This document shows positions 8,982 through 17,347 of a DNA stretch of 34,561 bases, piece by piece; the first letter of the stretch is position 1, and each line of letters opens with the position of its first letter. The position numbers and the translations under genes are program-made. Under the pieces are notes generated by a model. The model was not told where the DNA came from, did no database searches, and saw nothing but the letters and a program-made list of their open reading frames with translations. Source of the DNA: Planctomycetaceae bacterium (lineage in GTDB: Bacteria; Planctomycetota; Planctomycetia; Planctomycetales; Planctomycetaceae); the NCBI GenBank assembly GCA_015485495.1, contig WFTL01000099.1:1-34561 (forward strand), read 5' to 3'.

Positions 8982-9719
8982 TCAGGCCACCGCTCCGGTC
9001 AGTTCATGGAACTTCTGTTCCATGGCCGTGCCTTCCGTTCCCAGTTCTTCAGTCGGACCGTCGAACACGATTCGGCCGTCGTTGATGAGAATCACGCGGC
9101 CGCAGACAGCGTGGACTTCCTGAAGAATGTGAGTCGACAGCAGGACGGTCTTGGTTTCTCCCAGACTGCGAATCAGGTCCCGAACGCCCCGCACCTGATT
9201 CGGATCCAGGCCGCTGGTCGGTTCATCCAGAATGAGGACATCCGGGTCGTGCAGCAGAGCCTGGGCCATGCCGACCCGCTGACGATAACCGCGGGACAGC
9301 TTGCCGATCGCCTTGCCCCACACATCACCCAGAGCACACTGTTCGGCGACGAAAGCCATCCGTTCCCGCAGCCGTTCGGGCGGCATCATGCGGGCTTCGC
9401 CCGTGTACCGCAGAAAGGTTTCCGGAGTCATTTCCAGATACAACGGACCGTTTTCCGGAAGGTAGCCCAGCAGTTCGGCCGCCTGAAGCCGTTCGGTGGC
9501 CACGTCGAATCCGCCGATCCGGGCTGACCCCTCACTGGGGGCCAGAAATCCGGTCAGCATCTTCATCGTTGTGGACTTGCCCGCTCCGTTGGGGCCGAGA
9601 AACGCGCAGACCTGACCGGCCGGAACGGTGAAGGACACGTTCTGTGTGGCTGCGAAATCGCCGTAGAATTTGCTGAGGCCGCAGGCCTCAATCATCGGTC
9701 GGCCGTCCTGGTCAGCCAT
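8982..9719 (-). CDS. ABC transporter ATP-binding protein (GldA/CcmA-like)
   Basis: Cytoplasmic ATPase that powers the ABC-2/GldG membrane protein encoded next. The 245-residue product has a complete nucleotide-binding domain: Walker A GPNGAGKST (residues 42-50), signature LSRGYRQRV (141-149, with R in place of the usual second G), Walker B VLILDEP (161-167), D-loop SGLD, and the switch His in LSTHILQEV (His197). Length is normal for a single-domain ATPase. It is the first gene of the minus-strand operon and is followed by 150 bases and then the permease. No substrate can be read from the sequence; context suggests a gliding-type or envelope export system. Confidence 0.93.
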   Translation of the reverse strand: MADQDGRPMIEACGLSKFYGDFAATQNVSFTVPAGQVCAFLGPNGAGKSTTMKMLTGFLAPSEGSARIGGFDVATERLQAAELLGYLPENGPLYLEMTPETFLRYTGEARMMPPERLRERMAFVAEQCALGDVWGKAIGKLSRGYRQRVGMAQALLHDPDVLILDEPTSGLDPNQVRGVRDLIRSLGETKTVLLSTHILQEVHAVCGRVILINDGRIVFDGPTEELGTEGTAMEQKFHELTGAVA

Positions 9720-9881
9720 AGATGCGGTACCTCACTGGAATTGCATGTTCAGGCGGGACTGCCGCACCCGGGCGGCAGCGAAAGATCCCGGGAATCGTCG
9801 CAGCGCATGTTGCCGGATCCGACCGGGACCGGGAAGAAATTCGAAATTTTCCGCGAAGTATTGTGCACCATCTTCGGGAAC

Positions 9882-12509
9882 TCAAGAGTCTCGATCGGCC
9901 GAAGTGCCGGATGCCGCTCGGAGGCACTGCCCGGTCCGGCTGTCCGCACAGGCGGCCACACGGTCCGGTGGTCCGCAGACCACCACGCGGCCGCCGTCTT
10001 CTCCCGGTCCCGGTCCCAGATCGATGATCCAGTCCGATGCCCGGATCACCTGCAGGCTGTGTTCGGTGACCACGACCGAATGACCGCGGGAAACCAGCGA
10101 ACGCAGCAGTCCCAGAAGTCGGGCCGTGTCGCTGCCATGCAGGCCGCGCGTCGGTTCATCCAGAACGTACAGGGTGGTCCCCGCATTCGGTTCCAGCAGT
10201 TCCGCGGCCAGCCGAACCCGCTGGGCTTCTCCGCCGGACCAGGAAGAACCCGGCTGTCCAAGCGTCAGGTACCCCAGTCCGACATCCCGAAAAGGCTGCA
10301 GGCGTCGCTGTACGGAGGCGATTTCGGAAAATACGTCCATCGCTTCATCGATCCGCAGTGCCAGGATTTTGTCGATCGAATAGCCCGCGAACTGAACCCG
10401 CAGCAGTGCGGGCCGGAAACGGCGGCCCTGGCAGGCCGGGCAGCGCACCGTGGCGTCCGGCAGCAGACGCATGCGAATGTTTTCGACGCCGGTTCCCCGG
10501 CAGGCCGGGCAGCGTCCCGGACCGGACGAGAAGCTGAAATGTCGAGGCGACAGGCCGTGGGCGCGGGCGGTTCGGGTGGCCGCGAACAGTCGCCGCACCT
10601 CATTCCACATCCCGCTGACGGTGGCGACACAGGATCGTCGGCTGCCGCGTCCTGCATGGTCGTCAACGAACACCAGACGCTGCAGGTGTTCCGTTCCCGA
10701 GAGGGATTCGCAGCAGCCGGCCGCTGCGCCGCGACCCGGATCGGTCAGAGCCGTCCGCACGGCGGGAACCAGGGAGTCGATCACCAGCGCGGATTTTCCC
10801 GATCCGCTGACTCCCGTGACACACGTGATGCCCCGAAGCAGAAAATCGGCATGAATGCCCTTCAGATTGTGCCGGACCGCTCCGCGAATACCGATCCAGG
10901 ACGCTTCGGACAGATCGGAATCCGTCGCGGGTCCCGTACCGGCGGATGGTTCGTTTCGTCTGAGAAACCTGCCGGTGGGTGTCTCCGGCGGAAGATCCTG
11001 CGGACGGCCCGAAAACAGAATGCGGCCGCCCTCCTGCCCGGCTGCAGGACCCATTTCAATGACATGGTCGGCGGCCCGCACGACTTCCGGACTGTGTTCC
11101 ACGACAACAGGGGTTGCACCGGCCTGTTTCAGTGCCCGCAGGTTTTCGATGAGCTGCTGTGTGTCGGCCGCGTGCAGGCCGGCTGTCGGTTCGTCCAGAA
11201 TGCAGCAGATGCCCTGGACATCCGTCGCCAGACAGGCCGCCAGACGGGCCCGCTGGTATTCGCCGCCGGACAGCGTTCGGGCTGTTCGGCTGAGCCGCAG
11301 GTATCCCAGACCGACGCGCTGAAGAGCCTGCAGACGGCGGACCAGATCGGGCAGAACCACGCGCGCTGCCGGAAGAGATCCCGGGCGCATCTGCGGGATC
11401 TCAGAAGGGCCGTCGGCAGACGTCCTGGAGTCAGTGGTTCGGAAGATGCTGTCCCGCCAGCGGCGCGCCAGAAGCAGTGCCTGGTCAACTGTCTGCTCGG
11501 AAAACCGGCCGATCGTCATCTGCCCGAACTGAACGGCGGAAGCGAACGGCTGCAGCCGGCTGCCCCGGCAGGCCGGACACGGCGTGTCGTCTGTTCCCCG
11601 GGAATCCGCATCGCTGTCGGCCGGACGACAGCCGGTGCCTCCGCACAGGCTGCAGGCGGCACGAGCGGATGAAAAACGGAACAGTCCCGGATCCGGATCG
11701 GGAAAATCCTGGTCACACTGTTCGCAGTGACAGCGCGTGTGGAACAGGTGATCCTGCCATTGGTCGTCATGCTGTACGCTGACGATGCAGCAGCCATCGC
11801 CTTCCCGAACGGCCAGGGAGATCGAATCGTACAGACGCGGACGGATTCCGTCTTTCAGAATGAGTCGATCGACGACCGCTTCCACCGACTGCACGGAATG
11901 GGACGAAGAAACGTCATCGGACGAAGGAATGTCCGGATCGTCGATGTCGAACACCTCACCGTCGATCCGTACACGGACCAGACCGCTGCGGATCACTTTC
12001 TGCAGACATTCCTGAAGGCCGTCGCCTGCCGGCAGGCCGACCGGAGCCAGAATCAGGAACTTCGTCCGATCCGGGAACTGTTCGACGTGTTCCACGATTT
12101 CTGAAACGGACTGACGCTGCAGCGCCCGTCCGCAGGACGGGCAGTGAATGATTCCGCAGCGGGCGTACAGCAGTCGCAGGTCATCGTGAACCTGCGCCGT
12201 GACAGACAGAGTGCTTCGCGAGGGAGCCTGTCCGGGGCGCTGGTCGAGATGCACGGCCGGAGGCAGACTCGTCACGGCATCCACGTCCGGTCGCACCAGC
12301 CGGCGGAGCAGATGGCGGGAACTGCCCCCGGACGCTTCCAGGAAACGGCGCTGACCTTCGGCAAACAGCGTGTCGACTGCCAGAGAACTTTTCCCGCATC
12401 CGCTGGGGCCGCTGATGACGGTGATCTGCCCGAGAGGAATGTCCAGACTGACATTCTTCAGGTTATGCGTCCGGGCCCCGCGAATCCCGATGCACAATGG
12501 ACTGTTCAT
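9882..12509 (-). CDS. UvrA-family excinuclease ATPase (divergent, 875 residues)
   Basis: DNA-damage-recognition type ABC ATPase of the UvrA family. It has two ATPase halves: Walker A1 GPSGCGKS (residues 34-41), signature LSGGE (413-417) and Walker B CILDEP (436-441); then Walker A2 GVSGSGKS (566-573), signature WSGGE (757-761) and Walker B YVLDEP (781-786). Zinc-type Cys pairs lie at 286/289 with 311/314 and at 667/670 with 690/693. The UvrB-contact region is recognisable (GLVRVRIDGEVFDIDD, 176-191). It is shorter than canonical UvrA (about 940), has CSLC in place of CPxC in the first zinc site, and lacks the usual GRTPRS stretch, so it may be a second UvrA paralogue. The ATG at 12509 begins MNSPLCIGIRGARTHNLKNV. 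Its first 47 bases overlap the end of the metallophosphatase gene, implying translational coupling. Confidence 0.88.
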   Translation of the reverse strand: MNSPLCIGIRGARTHNLKNVSLDIPLGQITVISGPSGCGKSSLAVDTLFAEGQRRFLEASGGSSRHLLRRLVRPDVDAVTSLPPAVHLDQRPGQAPSRSTLSVTAQVHDDLRLLYARCGIIHCPSCGRALQRQSVSEIVEHVEQFPDRTKFLILAPVGLPAGDGLQECLQKVIRSGLVRVRIDGEVFDIDDPDIPSSDDVSSSHSVQSVEAVVDRLILKDGIRPRLYDSISLAVREGDGCCIVSVQHDDQWQDHLFHTRCHCEQCDQDFPDPDPGLFRFSSARAACSLCGGTGCRPADSDADSRGTDDTPCPACRGSRLQPFASAVQFGQMTIGRFSEQTVDQALLLARRWRDSIFRTTDSRTSADGPSEIPQMRPGSLPAARVVLPDLVRRLQALQRVGLGYLRLSRTARTLSGGEYQRARLAACLATDVQGICCILDEPTAGLHAADTQQLIENLRALKQAGATPVVVEHSPEVVRAADHVIEMGPAAGQEGGRILFSGRPQDLPPETPTGRFLRRNEPSAGTGPATDSDLSEASWIGIRGAVRHNLKGIHADFLLRGITCVTGVSGSGKSALVIDSLVPAVRTALTDPGRGAAAGCCESLSGTEHLQRLVFVDDHAGRGSRRSCVATVSGMWNEVRRLFAATRTARAHGLSPRHFSFSSGPGRCPACRGTGVENIRMRLLPDATVRCPACQGRRFRPALLRVQFAGYSIDKILALRIDEAMDVFSEIASVQRRLQPFRDVGLGYLTLGQPGSSWSGGEAQRVRLAAELLEPNAGTTLYVLDEPTRGLHGSDTARLLGLLRSLVSRGHSVVVTEHSLQVIRASDWIIDLGPGPGEDGGRVVVCGPPDRVAACADSRTGQCLRAASGTSADRDS

Positions 12510-13470
12510 GAGAAGACCTGACTGGGGAACCGGCCTGCAGGCGACGGGACCGGGCGGGAACCCGCACCAGCCGGTCGGCCGACAGGACGGTTTCTCCGTC
12601 GAATCGGTAGGCACACAGAAAACCGTTTTTCGCGACACTGAGATCCAGGCAGGCCAGATTGGGACGCAGCAAAGGAATGTCGCTGCGCCGCAGCCAGTAA
12701 TGTCCCACGAAAAGCGGCGGATCGGTTTTCGGATAGGGGCGAGCCGGCACCCTGTCGGGAAGCGGCACGTGACGCAGGTCCGGCATTTTTGGAAACGCAT
12801 AGTCCCCGATGGATCGGCCGTCCGGAGATTCGAACCAGCGGATGCGGACATGTGTCCTGCAGCGGCCTTCCGCATCGGTGATGGTGTGTCCGTCCGGCAG
12901 CCGCAGCTCAGGGCCTTTCAGAACCGTGTCCAGGGCCTGGCCGAGCGGATCGTCGTGGGTCGTCAGAGCCCGATTGAGAAACGCGGTGCCGAACGGGTCG
13001 GTCGAATCGCAGGCGTCGCGAATCACGGAGATGCCGGCCGGATCCCAGCAGGCATGGACTACACGCAGCCCATTCAGGTCGACAGCCACCGGAAGGGTCC
13101 GGAACCAGGCGACGGCATCGGCGATTTCTGACGCGGTCATCTGATCGAGTGTCGCCTGATGCTGCCGCTGCCGGTGAGCTGTGTGCGATCGAAAAAACTG
13201 GTCGGAAGAATCCGGCCGGGGAGTGTGCCAGGCAATGGCGTTGAATTCATGATTGCCCATGACGGTGCGGGCCGCTTCCTGTTCCACCATCGTCCGGACA
13301 AGATGCAGCACGTCGGGAATCTGAGGTCCCCGGTCGATCAGGTCGCCGCAGAATACGGCCTGCCGTGCCGGATGCCGGTAGCAGCCGTGCTGTTCCCGGT
13401 AACCCAGCCGTTCCAGAAGCTGCACGAGTTCCTCGGCATGCCCGTGGATGTCTCCAATGATGTCGTAGAT
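12463..13470 (-). CDS. PPP-type metallophosphatase (diadenosine tetraphosphatase/PrpE-like) with apparent AUC start
   Basis: Metal-dependent phosphoesterase of the PPP fold, like bis(5'-nucleosyl)-tetraphosphatase or bacterial Ser/Thr phosphatases. With the start proposed here the 335-residue product begins IYDIIGDIHGHAEEL and carries GDIHG (residues 6-10), CGDLIDRGP (41-49), GNHE (72-75), a later VVHACWD His, and VGHYW. The frame has no ATG, GTG or TTG between its upstream stop (TGA at 13513-13515) and a GTG at 13425, and starting at that GTG would remove the metal-binding GDIHG. An ATC at 13470-13468 lies nine bases after a perfect GGAGG and sits where homologues begin MYDIIGDIHGH. It is therefore read as an AUC start, or a mutated ATG. 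It lies downstream of sigma-54 activator 1 and overlaps the UvrA-like gene by 47 bases. Confidence 0.8.
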   Translation of the reverse strand: MYDIIGDIHGHAEELVQLLERLGYREQHGCYRHPARQAVFCGDLIDRGPQIPDVLHLVRTMVEQEAARTVMGNHEFNAIAWHTPRPDSSDQFFRSHTAHRQRQHQATLDQMTASEIADAVAWFRTLPVAVDLNGLRVVHACWDPAGISVIRDACDSTDPFGTAFLNRALTTHDDPLGQALDTVLKGPELRLPDGHTITDAEGRCRTHVRIRWFESPDGRSIGDYAFPKMPDLRHVPLPDRVPARPYPKTDPPLFVGHYWLRRSDIPLLRPNLACLDLSVAKNGFLCAYRFDGETVLSADRLVRVPARSRRLQAGSPVRSSHEQSIVHRDSRGPDA

Positions 13471-13475
13471 GGCGT

Positions 13476-13485
13476 GAATCCTCCG
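13476..13485 (-). promoter_or_regulatory. Shine-Dalgarno GGAGG deciding an unusual start
   Basis: On the minus strand CCGGAGG is followed by nine bases (ATTCACGCC) and then ATC. An in-frame ATT touches the GGAGG directly, too close for normal initiation, so the ATC is the better-placed start codon for the metallophosphatase. Confidence 0.5.
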
Positions 13486-13611
13486 GCAGTCAGAATGTCC
13501 GCAGTGTCTGTTTCAGCGGCCGGCCTGACAGACGAATGCCCTGCCCTGTCGGTCCGGGTCCGCTTCGCGGCGTCCGGCGGCGGATGACGCCGGAACAACA
13601 CGTGTCCGCAC

Positions 13612-14655
13612 TCACCGCGCTTCTTCGTGCAGACCGTGTTCTTCGATCTTTTTGTGCAGCGTGTTGCGGTTGATTCCCAGACGGGCCGCTGTGCGCGTCT
13701 GCACCCCCTGACAGTGCCGCAGGACCTGCAGAATGACTTCCCGTTCCACCCGACTGACCACGCCGGCGTACAGGTCGCCGGCTTCGAGACCCAGTTCGGC
13801 GATGGTACGGCTGACCAGTTCCGTACACAGCGATTCGAGAGTTCCGGTCGCCGGCCGGACCGGTCCGGGAGACGGGACGCCGCGAACGTGGTCGGGAAGA
13901 TCGTCCACGTCGATCGATGGACGGGTGGACAGGACCTGAGCACGTTCCACGTAATTCTGCAGTTCGCGAACATTGCCCGGCCAGTGGTACGACCGCAGGA
14001 CATCCAGAGCCGCCCGGGTGAACGGACGAGCCGGCGCGCCATCCGGCGTCGCGCTCCGCTCGACGAAAAAATTCACCAGCTTGTCGATGTCTTCCGGACG
14101 TTCTCTCAAAGGCGGCAGGTTGATGGGAATGACGTTGAGTCGGTAGTACAGGTCTTCTCGAAATCGACCGTCCCGAATTTCGTTCACCAGATCGACATTC
14201 GTGGCGGCGATCACGCGGCAGTCCACCTGAATGGTCCGCGTGTCGCCGACCCGTTCGAATTCATGTTCCTGGAGCACGCGCAGCAGCTTGACCTGAAGCT
14301 GGTAACTGACGGAATTGATTTCGTCGAGAAAAATGGTGCCACCATGGGCCGCTTCGAACCGGCCTGTCCGTGACGTATGGGCGCTGGTGAAGGCCCCTTT
14401 GATATGTCCGAACAGTTCGCTTTCCAGAAGGCTTTCTGACAGAGCGCCGCAGTTGACGCGAACGAACGGTCCGGTGGCGCGGGGGCTGAGTTCATGCAGG
14501 GCGCGGGCGATGAGTTCTTTTCCGGTGCCCGTTTCTCCGGTGAGCAGCACCGTGGCATGCGACGGCGCAGCACGGCGCGTGATGGTGTACACCTGCTGCA
14601 TGGCAGGCCCGTCGCCGATGAGTCCGTCGATGAGATGACTGCTGGCTTCGACCAT
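13612..14655 (-). CDS. Sigma-54-dependent transcriptional activator, Fis family (1)
   Basis: AAA+ bacterial enhancer-binding protein that remodels sigma-54 RNA polymerase. The 347-residue product is a bare central domain plus DNA-binding domain with almost no N-terminal sensor. It has Walker A GETGTGKE (residues 40-47), a sigma-54 contact loop GAFTSA (87-92) where GAFTGA is canonical, Walker [10 protein letters not shown] (106-114), and the [14 protein letters not shown] segment. A C-terminal Fis-type helix-turn-helix reads [20 protein letters not shown]. The ATG at 14655 starts [20 protein letters not shown], right where the AAA+ domain begins. A longer frame to 14913 adds 86 residues without a domain and is not chosen. 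It is upstream of the metallophosphatase and UvrA-like genes on the same strand. Confidence 0.92.
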   Translation of the reverse strand: MVEASSHLIDGLIGDGPAMQQVYTITRRAAPSHATVLLTGETGTGKELIARALHELSPRATGPFVRVNCGALSESLLESELFGHIKGAFTSAHTSRTGRFEAAHGGTIFLDEINSVSYQLQVKLLRVLQEHEFERVGDTRTIQVDCRVIAATNVDLVNEIRDGRFREDLYYRLNVIPINLPPLRERPEDIDKLVNFFVERSATPDGAPARPFTRAALDVLRSYHWPGNVRELQNYVERAQVLSTRPSIDVDDLPDHVRGVPSPGPVRPATGTLESLCTELVSRTIAELGLEAGDLYAGVVSRVEREVILQVLRHCQGVQTRTAARLGINRNTLHKKIEEHGLHEEAR

Positions 14656-15018
14656 GTTCGGTCTGCTGTGATGGGAAACACGGCAGAAACCTGACCGGAT
14701 GCCGGTTTCTGCACCGTCAAATGGCGATGGAAATCCACCGACTCCAGACAGGTTGTCCTGTTGGGCCTGGCTGAGTGCTGTAAGTTGAGGCAGTTTTGAC
14801 TGCCTGCTGGGCAACCGATTTCGGTGAGGCGTGATTTTACAGATGATCGGCTGCAGGAGAAGAGTGCCCGGAACGACGAGCGAACAGATTTGTCTGTTTT
14901 CGCGGCAGTCCATCGATGCGGCAGGTGTCCGGGATGAAAGTGCCCGGGACGGGCGCTGCTGACGGGCGATGGATGGGGCGAAACCGATGGGAGTGGACGG
15001 CGGAGGAAGTCCGGTTTG
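14656..15018. other. Intergenic region upstream of sigma-54 activator 1
   Basis: This 363-base gap separates the activator start from the anti-sigma-like gene end. No gene is recognisable. It contains a perfect hairpin at 14788-14805 and an AT-richer patch near 14820-14850 where a promoter could lie, but no convincing -35/-10 or TGGCAC-N5-TTGC sigma-54 element was found. Confidence 0.4.
14788..14805. promoter_or_regulatory. Perfect hairpin in the activator 1 upstream region
   Basis: AGGCAGT and ACTGCCT form a perfect 7-bp stem around a four-base loop (TTTG), 133 bases upstream of the activator start. No T-run follows on either strand, so an operator or a terminator for the upstream gene are both possible. 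Confidence 0.3.
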
Positions 15019-15447
15019 TCAGGAGGGGGGTGAAGAGCCGTGGCCGAGATATCCGGCGGATGATTCGAAGATGCGGCGTCGCCGGTGCCGGGGGGCGTCG
15101 GGCTGTTCGAGGTGTTCCTGAAGATCCTGCAGGCTGGCCTGGCACATGCGGCAGCCGATGGTCATCAGATGGAATTCGATGTAGTCGGCGGCTTCCTGGG
15201 GGAGGGTTTCCAGAAGGTAGCCTCCCAGCTCACTGCGTGTGGGACAGCTCAGACGAGCCCGTCTCCAGATGTCGCCCACGGTGTGACCGCCCTGATCGCG
15301 GTGCCGGATGATCTGGGCCAGGCGATGGCGCAGGGCCTCATCGCTGCGCAGTTCCTTTTCCAGCCGGACCATCCGTTCCGGCGGCAGTTGTTCTTCCAGC
15401 CAGGCCGACAGTTCCTGATCGGTCCATGGGGAACGTGTTTCGGACAT
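15019..15447 (-). CDS. Small zinc-finger, anti-sigma-like protein
   Basis: The 142-residue product has an N-terminal helical part (DQELSAWLEEQLPPERMVRLE) resembling domains that count as 'zinc-finger' anti-sigma modules. A second module follows, with Cys68 (LSCPTRSELGGYLLETLP), His93, Cys99 and Cys102 (HLMTIGCRMC). The order C...H-x5-C-x2-C is close to the ZAS zinc-binding anti-sigma motif (H-x3-C-x2-C). No membrane segment is present, so it would be a soluble factor. No ECF sigma gene is adjacent in the window; the next gene downstream is a sigma-54 activator. The ATG at 15447 starts MSETRSPWTD; a GTG at 15474 could add nine residues. Exact partner unknown. Confidence 0.65.
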   Translation of the reverse strand: MSETRSPWTDQELSAWLEEQLPPERMVRLEKELRSDEALRHRLAQIIRHRDQGGHTVGDIWRRARLSCPTRSELGGYLLETLPQEAADYIEFHLMTIGCRMCQASLQDLQEHLEQPDAPRHRRRRIFESSAGYLGHGSSPPS

Positions 15448-15556
15448 ACGAAGCGGATCAGGCGACAGGCACACACCAGGGTTCAGCCTGCCCGCATCGG
15501 TGCCCGCCTGGATGGACGGGGGCTGAAGACGGGGCAGGCAACGGCAGTGTACCAGC

Positions 15557-15585
15557 TTGTCAGAGGAAATTGCGAGTGATACATT
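15557..15585 (+). promoter_or_regulatory. Possible housekeeping promoter for the GNAT gene
   Basis: TTGTCA (15557-15562), a 17-base spacer, then TACATT (15580-15585) fits a sigma-70-type promoter with five and four of six matches. It lies in the divergent region between the anti-sigma-like gene and the GNAT gene and would give a leader of about 150 bases. Confidence 0.3.
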
Positions 15586-15739
15586 TTGCGGCCCTGAGCC
15601 GGTGAAGGAGCCGCATGCTGTCTGGTCGGAGGACGCACATATGGCGAGAGCCTGTTTTCAGCGATCGGCCCGCACCGAACATTCCGGTCCTCTCATACGA
15701 CGGTTCGGCAGAACGGACTGATCGGGCAGCAGACAGCAC

Positions 15740-16708
15740 GTGGTTACGTATCGTACGTTTCATAATGCCGATCCCCCGCACCTGCTTCGCCTGTGGCATG
15801 TGTCCGATCTGGGGCCCAGTGCGGCCGAAGGGTTCCCCTGCGAGGTTCTGGAGCTGGCCGTCTTTTCCCGCCCCTACTTCGATCGCCGCGGCCTGATCAT
15901 CGCGGAAGCGGACGGGGCGATCGTCGGAATGGCCCATGCGGGGTTTTCCGCGACGGATGATGAAACGGCGCTCGATCGAAGCCGCGGGACGCTGTCGGCC
16001 ATCATGGTCCGGCCGGAATACCGCCGGCAGGGAATCGGGCGGGAGCTGCTGCGCCGCGCCGAACAGTATCTGGTGGCCCGGGGTGCCCGCGTGGTGACGG
16101 CCGGTGCCGGACCGAACGGCAACGGTTTCTACCACGCGATTTACGGCGGTGTGGAACCGTCCGGATTCGCGTCCGGTGCCGCTGCGTGGGACGATTTTTT
16201 CACGTCGGCCGATTATCGTCCGGGCATTCGAACCACGATCCTGCATCGGGATCTGGACATCGGTCGGGATCCCATCGATGCACGACTGATTCGCAATCGC
16301 CGCCGGCTGAACATGCTGATCACCGACCGCGTCTCGGATCATTCCTGGTGGTGGCATGCCCGGCACAGCCACCAGGACACACTGCAGATCGAACTGGCCG
16401 ACCGCGGAACCGGAAAAACGGTCGCCACAGGCCGCATTGTGGGGCTGGACATGTACATTCCCCGCTGGGGGGTGCGTGCCGTGGGCATTCGGGATGTCGT
16501 TGTGTCGGAAAACGAACGGCGGCAGGGCTATGCGTTTTCGCTCATCGTGGAAACCTGCCGGCAGCTTCGGGAACAGTCCATTCGGCTGGTGGAAGTGCAG
16601 ATTCAGGAAGACAACACGGCCGCGCGGGAACTGGTGACTGCCGCGAAATTCGAACCGGTGGCGGAACTTCGCACGTGGCAGCGTTCACTGAATTCCGACA
16701 CCACCTGA
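15740..16708 (+). CDS. Tandem GNAT-domain acetyltransferase
   Basis: The 322-residue product carries two GNAT folds in tandem. The first has an acetyl-CoA-binding motif A at about residues 88-110 (MVRPEYRRQGIGRELLRRA). The second has VVVSENERRQGYAFSLIVETC at about 253-273. Both have the RRxGxG/A phosphate-binding turn, although the second ends RRQGYA and may not bind acetyl-CoA. Such tandem proteins usually use one half for catalysis. The substrate (amine, antibiotic, peptide N-terminus or other) cannot be told. The start is GTG at 15740, giving MVTYRTFHNADPPHLLRLWH, a normal GNAT N-terminus. It is the first gene of a plus-strand run and ends 69 bases before the LOG-family gene. Confidence 0.88.
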   Translation: MVTYRTFHNADPPHLLRLWHVSDLGPSAAEGFPCEVLELAVFSRPYFDRRGLIIAEADGAIVGMAHAGFSATDDETALDRSRGTLSAIMVRPEYRRQGIGRELLRRAEQYLVARGARVVTAGAGPNGNGFYHAIYGGVEPSGFASGAAAWDDFFTSADYRPGIRTTILHRDLDIGRDPIDARLIRNRRRLNMLITDRVSDHSWWWHARHSHQDTLQIELADRGTGKTVATGRIVGLDMYIPRWGVRAVGIRDVVVSENERRQGYAFSLIVETCRQLREQSIRLVEVQIQEDNTAARELVTAAKFEPVAELRTWQRSLNSDTT

Positions 16709-16777
16709 CCAGGACGTGGCCGGCAGGCTGACAGAACACGGGACGTCACACGGGGCCGGATGACGGGAAGACGTTTC

Positions 16778-17347
16778 ATGGCATGCATTGCAGTGTTCTG
16801 AGGAAGCCGTGACGGGGAACGGGAAGCCTTCGGTTGCGCGGCCCGGCAGTTTGCGGTTCAGGCCGTTCAGCGCGGGCATCGCCTCGTGTATGGAGGCGGC
16901 AGCACAGGCATCATGGGGGCCGTCGCCGATACGGTTCTGCAGCACCAGGGAGTCATCACGGGGGTGATTCCCCGGTTTCTGGCCACTCGGGAACTGATGC
17001 ATCCGGAAGTGGCGGACATGAGAGTCGTGCCGGATATGCACGCCCGCAAGGAACTGCTGCATCGGCTGGCCGATGCCTATGTCGTCCTGCCCGGTGGTTT
17101 CGGCACGCTGGAAGAATTCTTCGAAGCGCTCACCTGGCGTCAGCTCGACATTCACCGGAAGCCGGTTGGAGTGCTCAACTGTGCCGGAGCATTCGCGGCA
17201 CTGGAACAGTTGTGCGATCAGCTGCTGGCAGACGGATTTGTGACGGAATCCTGCCGGCGTCTGGTATGCTTTCACACGGAGGTTCCGGATCTGCTGACAT
17301 GGCTGGACCGAACGATTGTGACGGTACCGGCCGGTTGTGACAGCTAG
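16778..17347 (+). pseudogene. LOG-family cytokinin riboside 5'-monophosphate phosphoribohydrolase with in-frame TGA at the FCGS cysteine
   Basis: LOG-type proteins split nucleoside 5'-monophosphates into base and ribose 5-phosphate. The frame runs from ATG at 16778 to a stop at 17347 (189 residues, the usual LOG length) with one internal TGA at 16799-16801. Around it the translation is MACIAVF, stop, GSRDGEREAFG; the family has FCGS here, so TGA replaces exactly one Cys codon (TGC to TGA is a single base). Everything after it is intact: VYGGGSTGIMGAVAD (residues 38-52), MHARKE (87-92) and PGGFGTLEEFFEALTW (105-120), which include the expected catalytic Arg and Glu region. The next possible start, GTG at 16886, would delete the first strand and nucleotide loop. 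It is either a fresh nonsense mutation, a sequencing error, or a selenocysteine/read-through codon. GGGAAG precedes the ATG by seven bases. Confidence 0.8.
16802..16831 (+). other. Possible hairpin just after the in-frame TGA
   Basis: Directly downstream of the TGA, CCGT (16807-16810) and ACGG (16819-16822) can pair around an eight-base loop (GACGGGGA). GAAG (16803-16806) can pair with CTTC (16828-16831) across an internal loop. Bacterial SECIS elements lie at about this distance, but this is a short, imperfect stem in GC-rich DNA. Confidence 0.2.

Noticed and set aside
9741-11672. 643-residue open frame on the plus strand
   Set aside because: It lies fully antisense to the UvrA-like gene, has no family motifs and is rich in Arg, Gly, Ser and Gln. 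It is a codon-bias shadow.
15560-16372. 270-residue open frame on the minus strand
   Set aside because: Antisense to the GNAT gene and without motifs.
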